A DNA stretch of 64,000 nucleotides from the NCBI RefSeq assembly GCF_009618275.1, contig NZ_WIAD01000016.1, positions 1-64,000 on the forward strand, written 5' to 3'. The notes under the pieces were generated by a model, which had not been told where the DNA came from, searched no databases, and saw only the letters and a program-made list of their open reading frames with translations. A program made the position numbers and the translations under genes. This document shows, in pieces, positions 26,101-34,744 of the stretch. Origin of the DNA: Roseimaritima sediminicola. Its GTDB lineage: Bacteria; Planctomycetota; Planctomycetia; Pirellulales; Pirellulaceae. Position 1 is the first letter of the stretch, and each line of letters starts with the position of its first letter.

Positions 26101-28223
26101 ACGACGTCGCCAGCATCAACGGCGGGTTGGCGATCACCTCGTTCAGTCAGGGCAACCAGGGTGGCCGGATCGAAATGGTCGGTGGCGGCCAGTCGCTGCG
26201 TTATTCGCCGGCGATCGGTTTTGCCGGCACCGAGCAATTCTCGTACTCGGTCTCCGACGCACTGGGCCAGTCCAGTACGGCCCAGGTGACGATCAACGTT
26301 CTGCCCGATGCGTTGGACGACGACCAGGTGGCGTTCTCCTTCGAGATCCGCGATCCGGTCGACAACCGTTTGCTGGACAACGTGCAGGTCGGCGACGAGT
26401 TTCTGGTGTCGGTATTGGTTGAAGACGTTCGCAACGAGCCGTTCCAGACCTTTGAAGGTGTCGGCAGCGCCTTCCTGGACATGTTGTACAACGACGAACT
26501 GGTGTCCACCATTCCGGTCAACGACGCCACCAACGGATTCCCCTTCGACGTGACGTTCGGACCGTTGTTCAGCGGTGCGACCTTCACGCTGGGCGATGCC
26601 CAGACGCCGGGACTGCTGAACGAGATCGGCGGCACGCAGCCCTTTGGCAGTGGGCCGGGCGGCCAAGGCGAACAGCACACCGATCCGACGGTCCTGTTTA
26701 CCGTGCGGATGCAGGCCGTGGGCGCAGGCGTGGCCACGTTCCAGGCCGATCCGGCTGACCTGGCGGTCAGCGAAACGTTGGTCCTGGGCAGCGACACGCC
26801 GGTACCGGTCGAAGGCCTGCGATTGGGCGGCACCGAGCTGTTGATCCTGGACTCGGCGGACGGCCAACCGACCAAGGCGGTCGATGATTCGTACCCCGAC
26901 GGCTTGCTTCCCGATGGTACCTTAATCCAGGGCGGCAGCAACGTTGCCCTGGACGTCTTGGCGAATGACCTTGTTGGCCCGAGCGGCCGATTGATCCAGT
27001 TTGAAATTCAGAACAGTCCCAATCCGAACTTTGGCACCGCCACGATCAATCGGAACGGCACTCCCGATGATTTCTCGGACGACTTTGTCGAGTATCGCGC
27101 CAACGCCGGCGTTAATGGCGTAGATCGCTTTACCTATGTGATTGTTGACGCCGATGGCTTCCGCAGTTCGGCCGAAGTCAGCTTGGCCGTGGGGGCCGCG
27201 GCCGCCGACGACGAGGTGTTTATCGATTTCCGCTACGTCGACGAAGCCGGCAACCCGATCAACGAGATCAATGTCGGCGACCGCTTCGGCGTCGAGGTTT
27301 ATCTGGATGACCTGCGTGGTCCGCAGGCGGCAACGACGTTCGGCGTCTTCGCCGGATACCTGGACATCCTTTATGACCGGATGCTGATTACGCCGACCGA
27401 TACGCTGGGTACACGCTTCGGATTCGACGTGGTCTTCTCGCCTGCGTTCGAGGCCGAGGGAGCCGTGGGCCAGCTAACGGCACCCGGCTTTATCAACGAA
27501 TTCGGTGCCTTCCAGAATGATCCCGAGGGCACAACCGGACCGCTCGGAGCCGAGCCTCAGTTGATGGCGACGTTGTTCTTCCGTGCCGATGCGGCCGGCG
27601 ATCTGCGAGTCGTCGGTGACAAGGCGGACTTCTCGCCGTTCCAGGATACGCTGCTGTATGAGCCGCCGGAACGAGTCGAGCCGGATCGGATTCGTTACGA
27701 CGTCGAAACGATTCAGATCACCATGCCTGCTGGCGAATCGCCGATGCAGAACGGTCTGAACCCGTTGGACGTCAACGCCGACGGCTACGTCTCGCCGATC
27801 GATGCCCTGGGTGTGATCAACACGCTCAACTACATGGGACGAGCCGGCGTCGCGCAGGGTGAATCCGCAGCCCTGCCCGGCGGAGTGTTCGCCGACGTTA
27901 ACGGCGATAACCAGATCACGCCGTTCGACGTGTTGAAGGTTGTCAATCACTTGAACGAGCGAGCACGAGCCAGCCACGTCAATGGCGAGGCGCCCTCGAC
28001 GTTTGCCGCCGGCGATGCAGCCGCGCGATCGGCCGACGACGTCTTCCAGTCGCTCGGTAACGACGCGAGTGGTACCGCGATGTCCTTCGATGACGACGGA
28101 CCGTCCGCTTCGCCGCACGTCTCGGTCGTGCCGCAAGTGGAGTCTCGCCAGGATGGGCAGGACGACGACGAGGATGACGTGCTGAGCCTGTTGGCCGACG
28201 ATGTCTCCAACGTCTGGTCCTAG
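23136..28223 (+). CDS. Giant LEPR-XLL surface protein with metzincin protease motif, SdrD-like, GEVED and dockerin domains
   Basis: A 1695-residue exported multidomain protein. The basic N-terminus and RRLTLEGLEARQLLAA match the planctomycete LEPR-XLL export motif. A PPC-like beta domain (near 100-225) precedes HEAGHFFGAWH at residues 412-422, the zinc-binding HExxHxxGxxH signature of metzincin proteases, with a possible Met-turn (LSLMDQGG) after it. Two SdrD-B-like repeats (from ~497 and ~594; ITGVVFNDVNANG and ITGVKFADLNGNG) and a GEVED domain (~697-870) follow. Next come Ig/cadherin-like repeats and two similar ~160-residue beta modules starting DDDQVAF and DDEVFID. A dockerin-like pair of EF-hand loops (DVNADGYVSPIDA near 1545, DVNGDNQITPFDV near 1588) and an acidic tail end it. 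It is probably a cell-surface protease; its substrate and cohesin partner are unknown. Confidence 0.85.
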   Translation: MVKSASIKANRRRSRAVQSTHAKRRLTLEGLEARQLLAANLFPGGAFAADVGVRTVTQARNVGSVPAFVAAESESLGTVGLNDTKATAEFLPLGTGPDDEDTIDVSGSLSLVDFTNRIPEDVDWFRFDLRAGDILDVSVSGGVGEFDVFYQDTLPYQYGDHLFGANVNAAGNSTLTSPYPFKSPLQTAGDAIGATVVPFDGTYYLRVAPDGTSGSYTAGLRVYRPVLESEPIGTEQVLFLDFDGAIYSRSELTALDPVTGLPTTGTARLSPLSSFLESWEILPSDEDRFIDEVVAKVEENFLESLPLNGLNGSFADSGTPGEFGIKILNSRDHADPYGQPNVSRIIIGGTVAESGEDTIGLAASIDIGNFDTEESSIVLLDQIFDLVDPIPRAGGVSRIEQFATFIGNVAAHEAGHFFGAWHQDNSNSRLSLMDQGGDIPAFTEVGPDGIFGTADDEDIDFVYDIYSPAEGVLLGVEDPAVNLAFGLSTGMAGQTITGVVFNDVNANGLAAGDPGLAGVTVFDDVDGDGVLDPTEQSTVSAADGSFSLTVAAGEHTIRAITPTNYVATTATAQSASAGQVEALAFGFNQVRSDITGVKFADLNGNGTREAGEPGIGGVFIYLDLDGDDRPDLGEPRAITAADGTYSINFPGPGTYTIREVVEAGFIQTFPASGEHTVVFDGRALNGNFNFGNLPARDWGDAPEGYPVTAADDGANHGIVTGLTLGTTVDRELDGTNSPNADFDDLNGVPQLDGTILDDEDGVTVVAPLSPGATSALSVTTTNTTGMPAYLQAWMDFNRDGDWSDPGEQIVTNLELGTGTRDVSVSVPAGVATGDVVARFRYSHTRDLAPTGAADSGEVEDHIFTIQATADVVNEDRYTVARNSLANSLDVLSNDFELPGTSLAISRLQTTGTRGVVTIGADSRTVLYTPPNGFVGIDQFRYFVPVPGGGEQSALVTVNVNFQTNVPIAVDDTYEVARGSSNRPLNVLDNDVASINGGLAITSFSQGNQGGRIEMVGGGQSLRYSPAIGFAGTEQFSYSVSDALGQSSTAQVTINVLPDALDDDQVAFSFEIRDPVDNRLLDNVQVGDEFLVSVLVEDVRNEPFQTFEGVGSAFLDMLYNDELVSTIPVNDATNGFPFDVTFGPLFSGATFTLGDAQTPGLLNEIGGTQPFGSGPGGQGEQHTDPTVLFTVRMQAVGAGVATFQADPADLAVSETLVLGSDTPVPVEGLRLGGTELLILDSADGQPTKAVDDSYPDGLLPDGTLIQGGSNVALDVLANDLVGPSGRLIQFEIQNSPNPNFGTATINRNGTPDDFSDDFVEYRANAGVNGVDRFTYVIVDADGFRSSAEVSLAVGAAAADDEVFIDFRYVDEAGNPINEINVGDRFGVEVYLDDLRGPQAATTFGVFAGYLDILYDRMLITPTDTLGTRFGFDVVFSPAFEAEGAVGQLTAPGFINEFGAFQNDPEGTTGPLGAEPQLMATLFFRADAAGDLRVVGDKADFSPFQDTLLYEPPERVEPDRIRYDVETIQITMPAGESPMQNGLNPLDVNADGYVSPIDALGVINTLNYMGRAGVAQGESAALPGGVFADVNGDNQITPFDVLKVVNHLNERARASHVNGEAPSTFAAGDAAARSADDVFQSLGNDASGTAMSFDDDGPSASPHVSVVPQVESRQDGQDDDEDDVLSLLADDVSNVWS

Positions 28224-28251
28224 GACCCACCGAGCTTTTCGGTAAAACAAT

Positions 28252-28293
28252 GAACGGCGAGCCGACGCAGTGATCGGCTCGTCGTTCTTTTTT
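28252..28293 (+). terminator. Rho-independent terminator after the giant surface protein gene
   Basis: An approximately 14-bp stem (GAACGGCGAGCCGA / TCGGCTCGTCGTTC, one mismatch) with an 8-base loop is followed by T6. It is 29 bases after the stop. Confidence 0.88.
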
Positions 28294-28332
28294 GCAAACC
28301 CTCGCCCAGCCCGTGATCGATAAGGAAGTACC

Positions 28333-28938
28333 ATGCTGTGGACATTGCTGCTCTTTACGCTGATCCATCCCTACCATCGCACGCTGGCCGAAGTGGAATG
28401 GAACGCGCAGTCGAACCGCTATGAAGTGGCGTTGCGAATCGATCCGCGGGATCTCGAATCCGCCCTCTCCGACCACTACGGTCGCCGCGTGAACCTGGAA
28501 CACCTGGACGCCGCCGCCGCGGCGCTGGCGCAAGCCGACGAGGATTCCGCACAGCAGGACTCGTCGGATCGCGAATCGTTGGTCATCGCAACCGACCGCG
28601 AGGGCGAAAAGCTTTTGGCCGGTTACCTGCATCACGTCCTCCAGCTCTCGCGGCGCGGTGGCGACGCAGCCGACAGCGACGCCGCTCGGGCGACCATGCA
28701 CTGGGTGGGCTACGAGCTGGACGATCGCGGCAAGTTCCTGTGGGCCTATTTCGAGTGGTCGCCACCGCCCGGCGAGGGATCGCTGTGGATGGAAAATCGT
28801 CTGTTGATGAAGACGGAACCGACACACCTGAGCACCTGGGTCTTTTCGGACAGCCGCAAGCGGCCCGCCTTGGTGTTCAGCCGCGACAAGGCCGAACAGC
28901 GCTGGATCGAATCCGAGCAATCCGCCGCCAAGCAATAA
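28333..28938 (+). CDS. DUF6702-family protein
   Basis: A 201-residue protein. The start IHPYHRTLAEVEWNAQSNRYEVALRI is characteristic of DUF6702, whose function is unknown. The first 15 residues are hydrophobic and may be a signal peptide. The middle is acidic (AQADEDSAQQDSSDRE), followed by beta-rich segments with conserved Trp (MHWVGYELDD, LWAYFEWSPP). A good terminator upstream makes it a separate unit from the surface-protein gene. A 27-bp repeat array begins just 22 bases after its stop. Confidence 0.75.
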   Translation: MLWTLLLFTLIHPYHRTLAEVEWNAQSNRYEVALRIDPRDLESALSDHYGRRVNLEHLDAAAAALAQADEDSAQQDSSDRESLVIATDREGEKLLAGYLHHVLQLSRRGGDAADSDAARATMHWVGYELDDRGKFLWAYFEWSPPPGEGSLWMENRLLMKTEPTHLSTWVFSDSRKRPALVFSRDKAEQRWIESEQSAAKQ

Positions 28939-28959
28939 CGAGCAGCAGTGCGTAAAGCC

Positions 28960-29013
28960 AGTGGCATAGGCTTCCAGCCTGTGAACAGTGGCATAGGCTT
29001 CCAGCCTGTGAAA
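28960..29013. repeat. Two tandem 27-bp repeats
   Basis: Two copies of AGTGGCATAGGCTTCCAGCC-TGTGAAC, each containing the mini-hairpin AGGCT-TCC-AGCCT. The same unit forms longer arrays at 41310 and 43886. In one frame the units read SGIGFQPVN and on the other strand HRLEAYATG, so they create false N-terminal extensions of neighbouring genes. Confidence 0.9.
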
Positions 29014-29257
29014 AACAGCCACGCAGTGGCGACATGCGGTAGCCCCAGGCGCGAGCCTGGGGTGTCGGTGTCCCACACACCGCGCAAGTCCCGGAGGGAC
29101 GACATGAGATTCCGCGGCCGCACCGCCATGTCGCCCTTCCAGGGCTTTGTGGTTCGAGTTTCGGCGTTTCCCCGGGCTTGTGTTTTGGGGCTACCACACT
29201 CAATCGCTCCGCGATTCCGAAAGACCTGTTCTCGGCTGGGACAGCCGAGCTACTCTG
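29014..29257. repeat. Composite dispersed repeat, copy 1
   Basis: About 245 bases nearly identical to 41507-41745. In order it carries a CCCCAGGC-GCGA-GCCTGGGG stem, GTCCC-GGA-GGGAC (29088-29100), GCCCT-TCC-AGGGC (29133-29145), AATCGC-TCC-GCGATT (29202-29216) and CTCGGCTG-GGA-CAGCCGAG (29231-29249). A reverse partial copy lies at 47418-47510. Confidence 0.9.
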
Positions 29258-29385
29258 GGCCCACGCGATTGCCGCAGGGTGTACAATACAAAATACTGAT
29301 TGTAAAATCACTCCACCCACCTTCCACCGACTTGGGATCCGCCTCGCACGCCCCTCCCACGTCTCCCGCCTCGGACGGTTCCTGC

Positions 29386-32097
29386 ATGATACGTCGCTTT
29401 GGGCTTGCTTTTCCGCCGCGGAAAGCGAGCTGGTTTTTGTGTTACGTGCTACTGGTTGTGGCGTTCGCCGCCGGTGAGACGACCGCCGATGAACGTCTGG
29501 ACTTCTTTGAATCCAAGGTCCGCCCGCTGCTGGTCCAGCACTGTTATGAGTGTCACAGCGTGGAAACCGGCGAATCCTCGGGCGAGTTGCTTGTCGATAC
29601 CCGCGAGGCGCTGCGGTCCGGTGGCACGCGTGGGCCGGCCGTCGTGCCGGGCGAACCGGAAGAAAGCCTGCTCCTGCGTGCGGTCACCTACGAAGATGGC
29701 GAACTGGAGATGCCGCCCGAGGGACGCTTGGAAGACGAGCAGATCGAGGTGCTGCGAAAATGGATCGAGGATGGGGCTGTCGATCCACGCGAACCGGATG
29801 GAGATGCCCCGGCCGAGGACGAGACCGCGGAGGTCGACCCGGCCGATCACTGGGCTTTTCAGAAGGTCCATTCCCCCGCGGCGCCGCGGCATGCCGACGG
29901 TCAGTCCAGTCGGCTGGATGCTTTTGTCGCCGACCACCTGCGCAGTCGCGACGACGGCTTGCAGGTCAATCCGCCCGCCGATCCCGCGACGCTGGTGCGC
30001 CGCTTGTACTATGACCTGACCGGTCTGCCGCCCAGCCGCGAACAGGTCGACGCGTACCTCGACAATTCCCGCCCCGATGCCTACGAACGCTTGGTCGATC
30101 GCTTGTTGGCTTCGCCCCAGTTTGGAGAGCGTTTCGGGCGGCACTGGTTGGACGTGGCCCGTTATGCCGACACCGTCGGTTATACGCTGGCCGGCCGCGA
30201 GCGCCGCCTGGCGGGCAGCCATCAATACCGCGACTGGGTCATCGCTGCGTTCAATCGTGACCTGCCTTTTGACGCGATGATCCGTTACCAGTTGGCGGCG
30301 GATCGGCTGGACCCCGAAAATTTGGACGGCCATCTGGACGCGATGGGATTCTTGACGGTGGGCCGTCGGTTTCTCAACCGCAACGACACGATCGACGATC
30401 GCATCGACGTCGTCAGCCGCGGACTGTTGGGATTAACCGTGGCCTGCGCGCGGTGCCACGACCATAAATTCGACCCGATTCCCACGGTCGACTATTACGC
30501 CCTGTACGGCGTGATGCGAAGCAGTCGCTTGAAGGAGGACGGACCGTCGCCGTTGATGTTGGAAGACCATAAACCCTCCGATGCTCGGGTGTTCATTCGT
30601 GGCCAAGCCGGCAACCGCGGCGAGGTCGCGCCGCGAAGGTTCTTGACCGCCCTGCGGACGCCGGCGGAACCTGCCCAGCATTGGCAGCTGAAGACGGGCA
30701 GCGGGCGGTTGGACTTGGCCGAAAAAATCGCCACCACCGAGAATCCGCTGACCGGACGCGTGTTTGTGAACCGCGTTTGGACGCATCTGATCGGAACGCC
30801 CCTGGTGAACACGCCCAGCGACTTTGGCGTTCGCAGCCCTCAGCCGCAGATCCCCGAGTTGTTGGAAGATCTGGCCGCGGATTTCTATCGCGACTGGAGC
30901 GTCAAACGGTTGGTGCGGCGGATTGTCATGACCGACATCTATCGGCGCAGCTCGCATACCTCGCCGGCCGCGCTACAGGCCGATCCCGAGAACGAATGTT
31001 TTGCGCGAGCGACGCGGCGACGCCGAGACTTCGAATCCCTCCGCGATGCTTTGTTGGTTGTTTCGAAGCATCTTCGCAGCCAGGTGGGCGGCGAACCGGT
31101 GGACCTCCAGGGCACGCCCACGCCACCGCGCCGTACGGTGTACGCCTTTATCGATCGCCAGAACCTGCCCGGCGTATTCCGCATCTTCGACTTCGCCAGT
31201 CCCGATGCTCACACGCCGCGTCGACCCTATACGACCGTGCCCCAGCAGGCCCTGTTCATGATGAACGATCCGACGGTCCTGGCCGCGGCGGGCCGCGTCG
31301 CGGATTTTGCCCAGCGGTCGGTGGAAACTTCGAGTGCGGGAACGGAAGGTTCCGGCGCGGGAACGGGAGGCGATGCAGAAACGGAATTGGTGCGAGCAAT
31401 CTACGAAACCGTGCTGGCCCGTGCACCCAGCGAAACCGAGCTGCGAACGGCACTCGCGTTTCTGGAATTGCCGCAAAGCGAAATGGAACCCCTGCCCGAT
31501 CCGCGAGCCCTGTGGCAGTACGGGTTCAGCACTGTTGGCGAAGACCTGACGGCCAAAAGTTTCGAACCCTTTACCCACTATCACGATGGTCGCTGGCAGC
31601 ACCCCGATTTCGCCAAGGGCGGGAAATTCCGTTACCTGCAACTGACTCGCACCGGCGGGCATCCCGGTCCCGGCAACGATCTGGCCACCAACCGCCGCTG
31701 GACCGCTCCGGCCGATGGACGCTGCCGCGTGATCGGGACGATGGAACATCCCTCGATGAACGGTAACGGCGTGCAGATGACGATCGCCACGGAGAACCGC
31801 GTTCTCTGGCAAACCCATCTGGCCAAACGTCCGCGACCCTACGGTCCGATTACTTTCCGCGTTCGCAAAGGTCAAGCGATCGATTTCCTGACCTCCGACA
31901 AAGGCGACCTGAACAGCGATTCTTTCTACTGGAAAATCGCGATCCAATTCGAAGGCGACCATGGCGAGCGGATCGAATCGGACAGCGAATCGGACTTCTC
32001 CGGCCCCTGGCAACAAGGCGAACAGCAACCGCTCGGTCGCGCCGAACAACTGGCGCACGCCCTGTTGATGAGCAACGAATTTATTTTTGTGGATTAA
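29386..32097 (+). CDS. Planctomycete cytochrome-type protein (PSCyt1, DUF1549, DUF1553)
   Basis: A 903-residue exported protein of a family expanded in planctomycetes. The signal segment (WFLCYVLLVVAFAAG) is followed by a heme-binding-type CYECH at residues 53-57 (PSCyt1). A DUF1549 region carries the hallmark LLASPQFGERFGRHWLDVAR, and a DUF1553 region contains LTGRVFVNRVWTHLIG and the terminal LLMSNEFIFVD. A beta-rich insertion of about 150 residues (near 700-850) lies before the end. The ATG at 29386 is chosen because upstream in-frame codons run through the composite repeat. It is 5 bases from a DUF1501 gene; these pairs are nearly always adjacent. Function is unknown; polysaccharide or sulfated-polymer catabolism is often suggested. 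Confidence 0.9.
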   Translation: MIRRFGLAFPPRKASWFLCYVLLVVAFAAGETTADERLDFFESKVRPLLVQHCYECHSVETGESSGELLVDTREALRSGGTRGPAVVPGEPEESLLLRAVTYEDGELEMPPEGRLEDEQIEVLRKWIEDGAVDPREPDGDAPAEDETAEVDPADHWAFQKVHSPAAPRHADGQSSRLDAFVADHLRSRDDGLQVNPPADPATLVRRLYYDLTGLPPSREQVDAYLDNSRPDAYERLVDRLLASPQFGERFGRHWLDVARYADTVGYTLAGRERRLAGSHQYRDWVIAAFNRDLPFDAMIRYQLAADRLDPENLDGHLDAMGFLTVGRRFLNRNDTIDDRIDVVSRGLLGLTVACARCHDHKFDPIPTVDYYALYGVMRSSRLKEDGPSPLMLEDHKPSDARVFIRGQAGNRGEVAPRRFLTALRTPAEPAQHWQLKTGSGRLDLAEKIATTENPLTGRVFVNRVWTHLIGTPLVNTPSDFGVRSPQPQIPELLEDLAADFYRDWSVKRLVRRIVMTDIYRRSSHTSPAALQADPENECFARATRRRRDFESLRDALLVVSKHLRSQVGGEPVDLQGTPTPPRRTVYAFIDRQNLPGVFRIFDFASPDAHTPRRPYTTVPQQALFMMNDPTVLAAAGRVADFAQRSVETSSAGTEGSGAGTGGDAETELVRAIYETVLARAPSETELRTALAFLELPQSEMEPLPDPRALWQYGFSTVGEDLTAKSFEPFTHYHDGRWQHPDFAKGGKFRYLQLTRTGGHPGPGNDLATNRRWTAPADGRCRVIGTMEHPSMNGNGVQMTIATENRVLWQTHLAKRPRPYGPITFRVRKGQAIDFLTSDKGDLNSDSFYWKIAIQFEGDHGERIESDSESDFSGPWQQGEQQPLGRAEQLAHALLMSNEFIFVD

Positions 32098-32102
32098 TTG
32101 CC

Positions 32103-33551
32103 GTGTACGAAAACATGATCGATCCAAACGACTTGACCGGCGGCGCGACCAGCGGATGCTCGCGGCGAGCGATGTTGCGGATGTGTGGCACGGGCCTGGG
32201 AACGCTCGCCCTGGGCGAGATGCTGACCCAGCAGGCCGCCGCCGAAGGGTCGCCTCTGGCCGTTCGTCAGCCGCACTTCCCGCCGCGTGCCAAACGGGTG
32301 ATCCACTTGTTCATGAATGGCGGTCCCAGCCACGTCGATTCGTTCGACTACAAGCCGGAACTGGCCAAGTTCGATGGCAAGACGGCGCCGGGCGGAAACC
32401 TCAAGACCGAGCGGCCGACCGGCAACGTGATGGGCTCGCCCTACAAGTTCCAGCAGTACGGCGAAAGTGGTATCCACGTCAGCGACTTGTTTCCGCACAC
32501 GGCGGAGCATATCGACGATATCTGCGTCATCAATTCGATGCACGCCAATGTGCCCAACCATGAACCGTCGCTGATGTTGATGAACACCGGCGAATCGCTG
32601 CAGGTCCGGCCCAGCCTGGGATCGTGGTTGACCTACGGTCTGGGAACCGAGAATCAAAACCTGCCGGCATTCATCGCGATGTGTCCCGGCGGTTACCCGA
32701 TCAAAGAATCCCAGAATTGGCAGTCGGCGTTTCTGCCCGGCAGCTACCAGGGCACGTACGTCGACAGCAGCCATACCCGCATCGACCGCTTGATCGCCAA
32801 CATCAACAACCGCCGCATCAGCCGCGATGCCCAGCGTCAACAGTTGGACTTGCTGCAGCAGGTGAACCAGCAGTTTGCGGCTCAGCGGGAAACCGACCAA
32901 CGTCTGCAGGCTCGCGTTGAATCCTTCGAATTGGCTTATCGCATGCAAAGCGACGCGGCCGATGCCTTCGATGTGTCGCGGGAGCCCCAACACGTGCTGG
33001 ACGCCTACGGTCCCGGCGTGCAGGCCCGGCAGATTCTGATCGCGCGGCGGCTGGTCGAACGCGGCGTCCGCTACGTGCAATTGTGGCACGGCGCGGGCCA
33101 GCCCTGGGACAACCACGACGACCTGGCAACCAATCATCGCCGATTGGCCGGTCAGTGCGACCGCGCAATCGGAGCCCTGCTGAGCGACTTGAAGGCGCGT
33201 GGGCTGTTGGAAGATACGCTGGTGATCTGGGGCGGCGAGTTCGGACGGACGCCGGTCGTGGAAATGCCCAAGGAGGGCGCTAATCAGGGCAAGATGAACG
33301 GCCGCGATCACAACCACCACGGTTTTACGGTGTGGATGGCGGGCGGCGGCGTCCGAGGCGGTCAACGCTATGGCCGCACCGACGAACTGGGCTTCAAAGC
33401 CGTGGAAAATCGTGTGCACGTTCACGACCTGCACGCGACCATCCTGCGGTTGATGGGCTTTGACCACAAACGGCTGACCTATCGCTATGCGGGACGCGAT
33501 TTTCGCTTGACCGACGTCCACGGACGGATCATCGAAGACGTGCTGGCCTAG
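32103..33551 (+). CDS. DUF1501-family protein, Tat-exported
   Basis: A 482-residue protein of the DUF1501 family, related to the alkaline-phosphatase/sulfatase fold. A twin-arginine-like leader (SRRAMLRMCGTGLGTLAL) is followed by VIHLFMNGGPSHVDSFDYKP, the family's metal-site start. VIWGGEFGRTP and GRDHNHHGFTVWMAGGG, also diagnostic, follow. The start is a GTG at 32103, with an ATG at 32115 as alternative. It follows the DUF1549/DUF1553 gene in the standard planctomycete order. Its end overlaps the convergent queE by 4 bases. Confidence 0.92.
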   Translation: MYENMIDPNDLTGGATSGCSRRAMLRMCGTGLGTLALGEMLTQQAAAEGSPLAVRQPHFPPRAKRVIHLFMNGGPSHVDSFDYKPELAKFDGKTAPGGNLKTERPTGNVMGSPYKFQQYGESGIHVSDLFPHTAEHIDDICVINSMHANVPNHEPSLMLMNTGESLQVRPSLGSWLTYGLGTENQNLPAFIAMCPGGYPIKESQNWQSAFLPGSYQGTYVDSSHTRIDRLIANINNRRISRDAQRQQLDLLQQVNQQFAAQRETDQRLQARVESFELAYRMQSDAADAFDVSREPQHVLDAYGPGVQARQILIARRLVERGVRYVQLWHGAGQPWDNHDDLATNHRRLAGQCDRAIGALLSDLKARGLLEDTLVIWGGEFGRTPVVEMPKEGANQGKMNGRDHNHHGFTVWMAGGGVRGGQRYGRTDELGFKAVENRVHVHDLHATILRLMGFDHKRLTYRYAGRDFRLTDVHGRIIEDVLA

Positions 33552-34276
33552 GTGCCGCGTCGGTTGCCGTACCAGTGGATGTGCATCCGGTCGCAGTAGT
33601 GAAAACCGTGCTGGCGGCACCAGGGCTGTAGCCAGCGGGCCTGTTGCCGAAGCTGGTCGACGGTAACGCCCTGTGGCATGATCCAGACGTGATCGGCGGC
33701 AACATCGATCTGCCGAATCAGTTCCAGCGTCTCGGCGGTATCGGCCGGTGTGTCCAGCACGAATTTAATTTGGTAGTCCACACTGTCGGCGATCAAACTG
33801 GCGATTGCCTGCGGTGCGAACCGGCGCTGCTCGTGCATCGTTTGCCAGCGGGCCAGTTGGTCGGGGGCCATCTCAACCGGCATCGTGGCCGCGTCTTGGC
33901 AACCGTGTTCAGGGCCGCTGCTGGCCAGTTTCGGACTGATACTCATCAGGTCGGCGGTGATCGGAGGAGCGAGCGTGCCGGCGGTTTCGATCGTCAGGTG
34001 ACGCCCCGTGCGGCGGATTCGCTCGGCCAGCTCGGTGACCTGCTTGAACATCAGCGGTTCGCCGCCGGTCAAAACCACATGCCGGCACTCCGACCGCTCC
34101 ATCCGCTCGATGATCCGGTCGATCGACTCGGAATCGCCTTCCGGAGCCCAGGAGGCGTAGGGGGTATCGCAGAACCAGCATCGCAGGTTGCAGCCGGCCA
34201 GGCGAATGAAGTGGCTCTGCGTCCCGGTCAGTTTGCCTTCACCCTGCCGGCTGTCGAACGTTTCGGTCACGCGCAA
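33548..34276 (-). CDS. queE: 7-carboxy-7-deazaguanine synthase
   Basis: QueE is a radical SAM enzyme of queuosine (preQ0/preQ1) biosynthesis that contracts the pterin ring to 7-carboxy-7-deazaguanine. It shows SRQGEGKLTGTQSHFIRLAG followed by the cluster CNLRCWFC (Cys 29, 33, 36), TGGEP and a family-typical C-terminus. I chose the TTG at 34276, which gives the usual start MRVTETFDSRQGEG and 242 residues. An in-frame TTG at 34357 would add 27 residues and leave only 2 bases to the divergent queF start. With queF it forms a divergent queuosine pair. Confidence 0.9.
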   Translation of the reverse strand: MRVTETFDSRQGEGKLTGTQSHFIRLAGCNLRCWFCDTPYASWAPEGDSESIDRIIERMERSECRHVVLTGGEPLMFKQVTELAERIRRTGRHLTIETAGTLAPPITADLMSISPKLASSGPEHGCQDAATMPVEMAPDQLARWQTMHEQRRFAPQAIASLIADSVDYQIKFVLDTPADTAETLELIRQIDVAADHVWIMPQGVTVDQLRQQARWLQPWCRQHGFHYCDRMHIHWYGNRRGT

Positions 34277-34359
34277 ACGCGACGTCGCCGCCGTTTCGCC
34301 CCTGTTCGAAACGGGCAGAGAATGCGAGAATTCGGCAACTTTTTCGGGAGGAACCAACT

Positions 34360-34713
34360 TTGTCCGACAGTTTTCGAGAGACGTTAGAAACGTTTGAGAA
34401 CCCGCGACCGGAGCGGGATTATACGATCGAGATCCAATGTCCCGAGTTTACCTCGGTGTGCCCCAAGACGGGCCAGCCGGATTTCGGCACATTGACGTTT
34501 CGCTACGTCGCAGATCAGCACTGCATTGAACTGAAGAGCCTGAAGCTGTACCTGCAAAAGTACCGCAACGAGGGGATCTTCTACGAGCGAATCACGAACC
34601 GCATCATGGACGACTTTGTCGCCGTCGTCCAGCCGCGAAGCTGCACGCTGGAGAGCCGCTGGACCCCGCGAGGGGGGATCAGCAGCGTGATCACCGTCCA
34701 GTACCCCGAATAG
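34360..34713 (+). CDS. queF: NADPH-dependent 7-cyano-7-deazaguanine reductase
   Basis: QueF reduces preQ0 to preQ1 in queuosine synthesis. The 117-residue protein is the short, type I form. FTSVCPKTGQPDFG contains the catalytic Cys34 and the conserved Asp41, and LKSLKLYLQKYRNEGIFYE is the NADPH/fold signature. The start is a TTG at 34360 with a GGGAGG ribosome-binding site at 34346-34351. It is transcribed divergently from queE. Confidence 0.95.
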   Translation: MSDSFRETLETFENPRPERDYTIEIQCPEFTSVCPKTGQPDFGTLTFRYVADQHCIELKSLKLYLQKYRNEGIFYERITNRIMDDFVAVVQPRSCTLESRWTPRGGISSVITVQYPE

Positions 34714-34719
34714 CAGAGC

Positions 34720-34744
34720 CGCCTTTCGCTCCGCGAAAGTTAAG
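34720..34744. repeat. TCC palindrome, CTTTCGC family
   Basis: CTTTCGC-TCC-GCGAAAG immediately follows queF. It is the inverted counterpart of the copies at 35169-35231 and 61580-61605. Confidence 0.8.

Noticed and set aside
28948-29385. N-terminal extension of the DUF1549/DUF1553 protein
   Set aside because: The in-frame extension consists of 27-bp units and the composite repeat; the signal peptide begins at the ATG at 29386.
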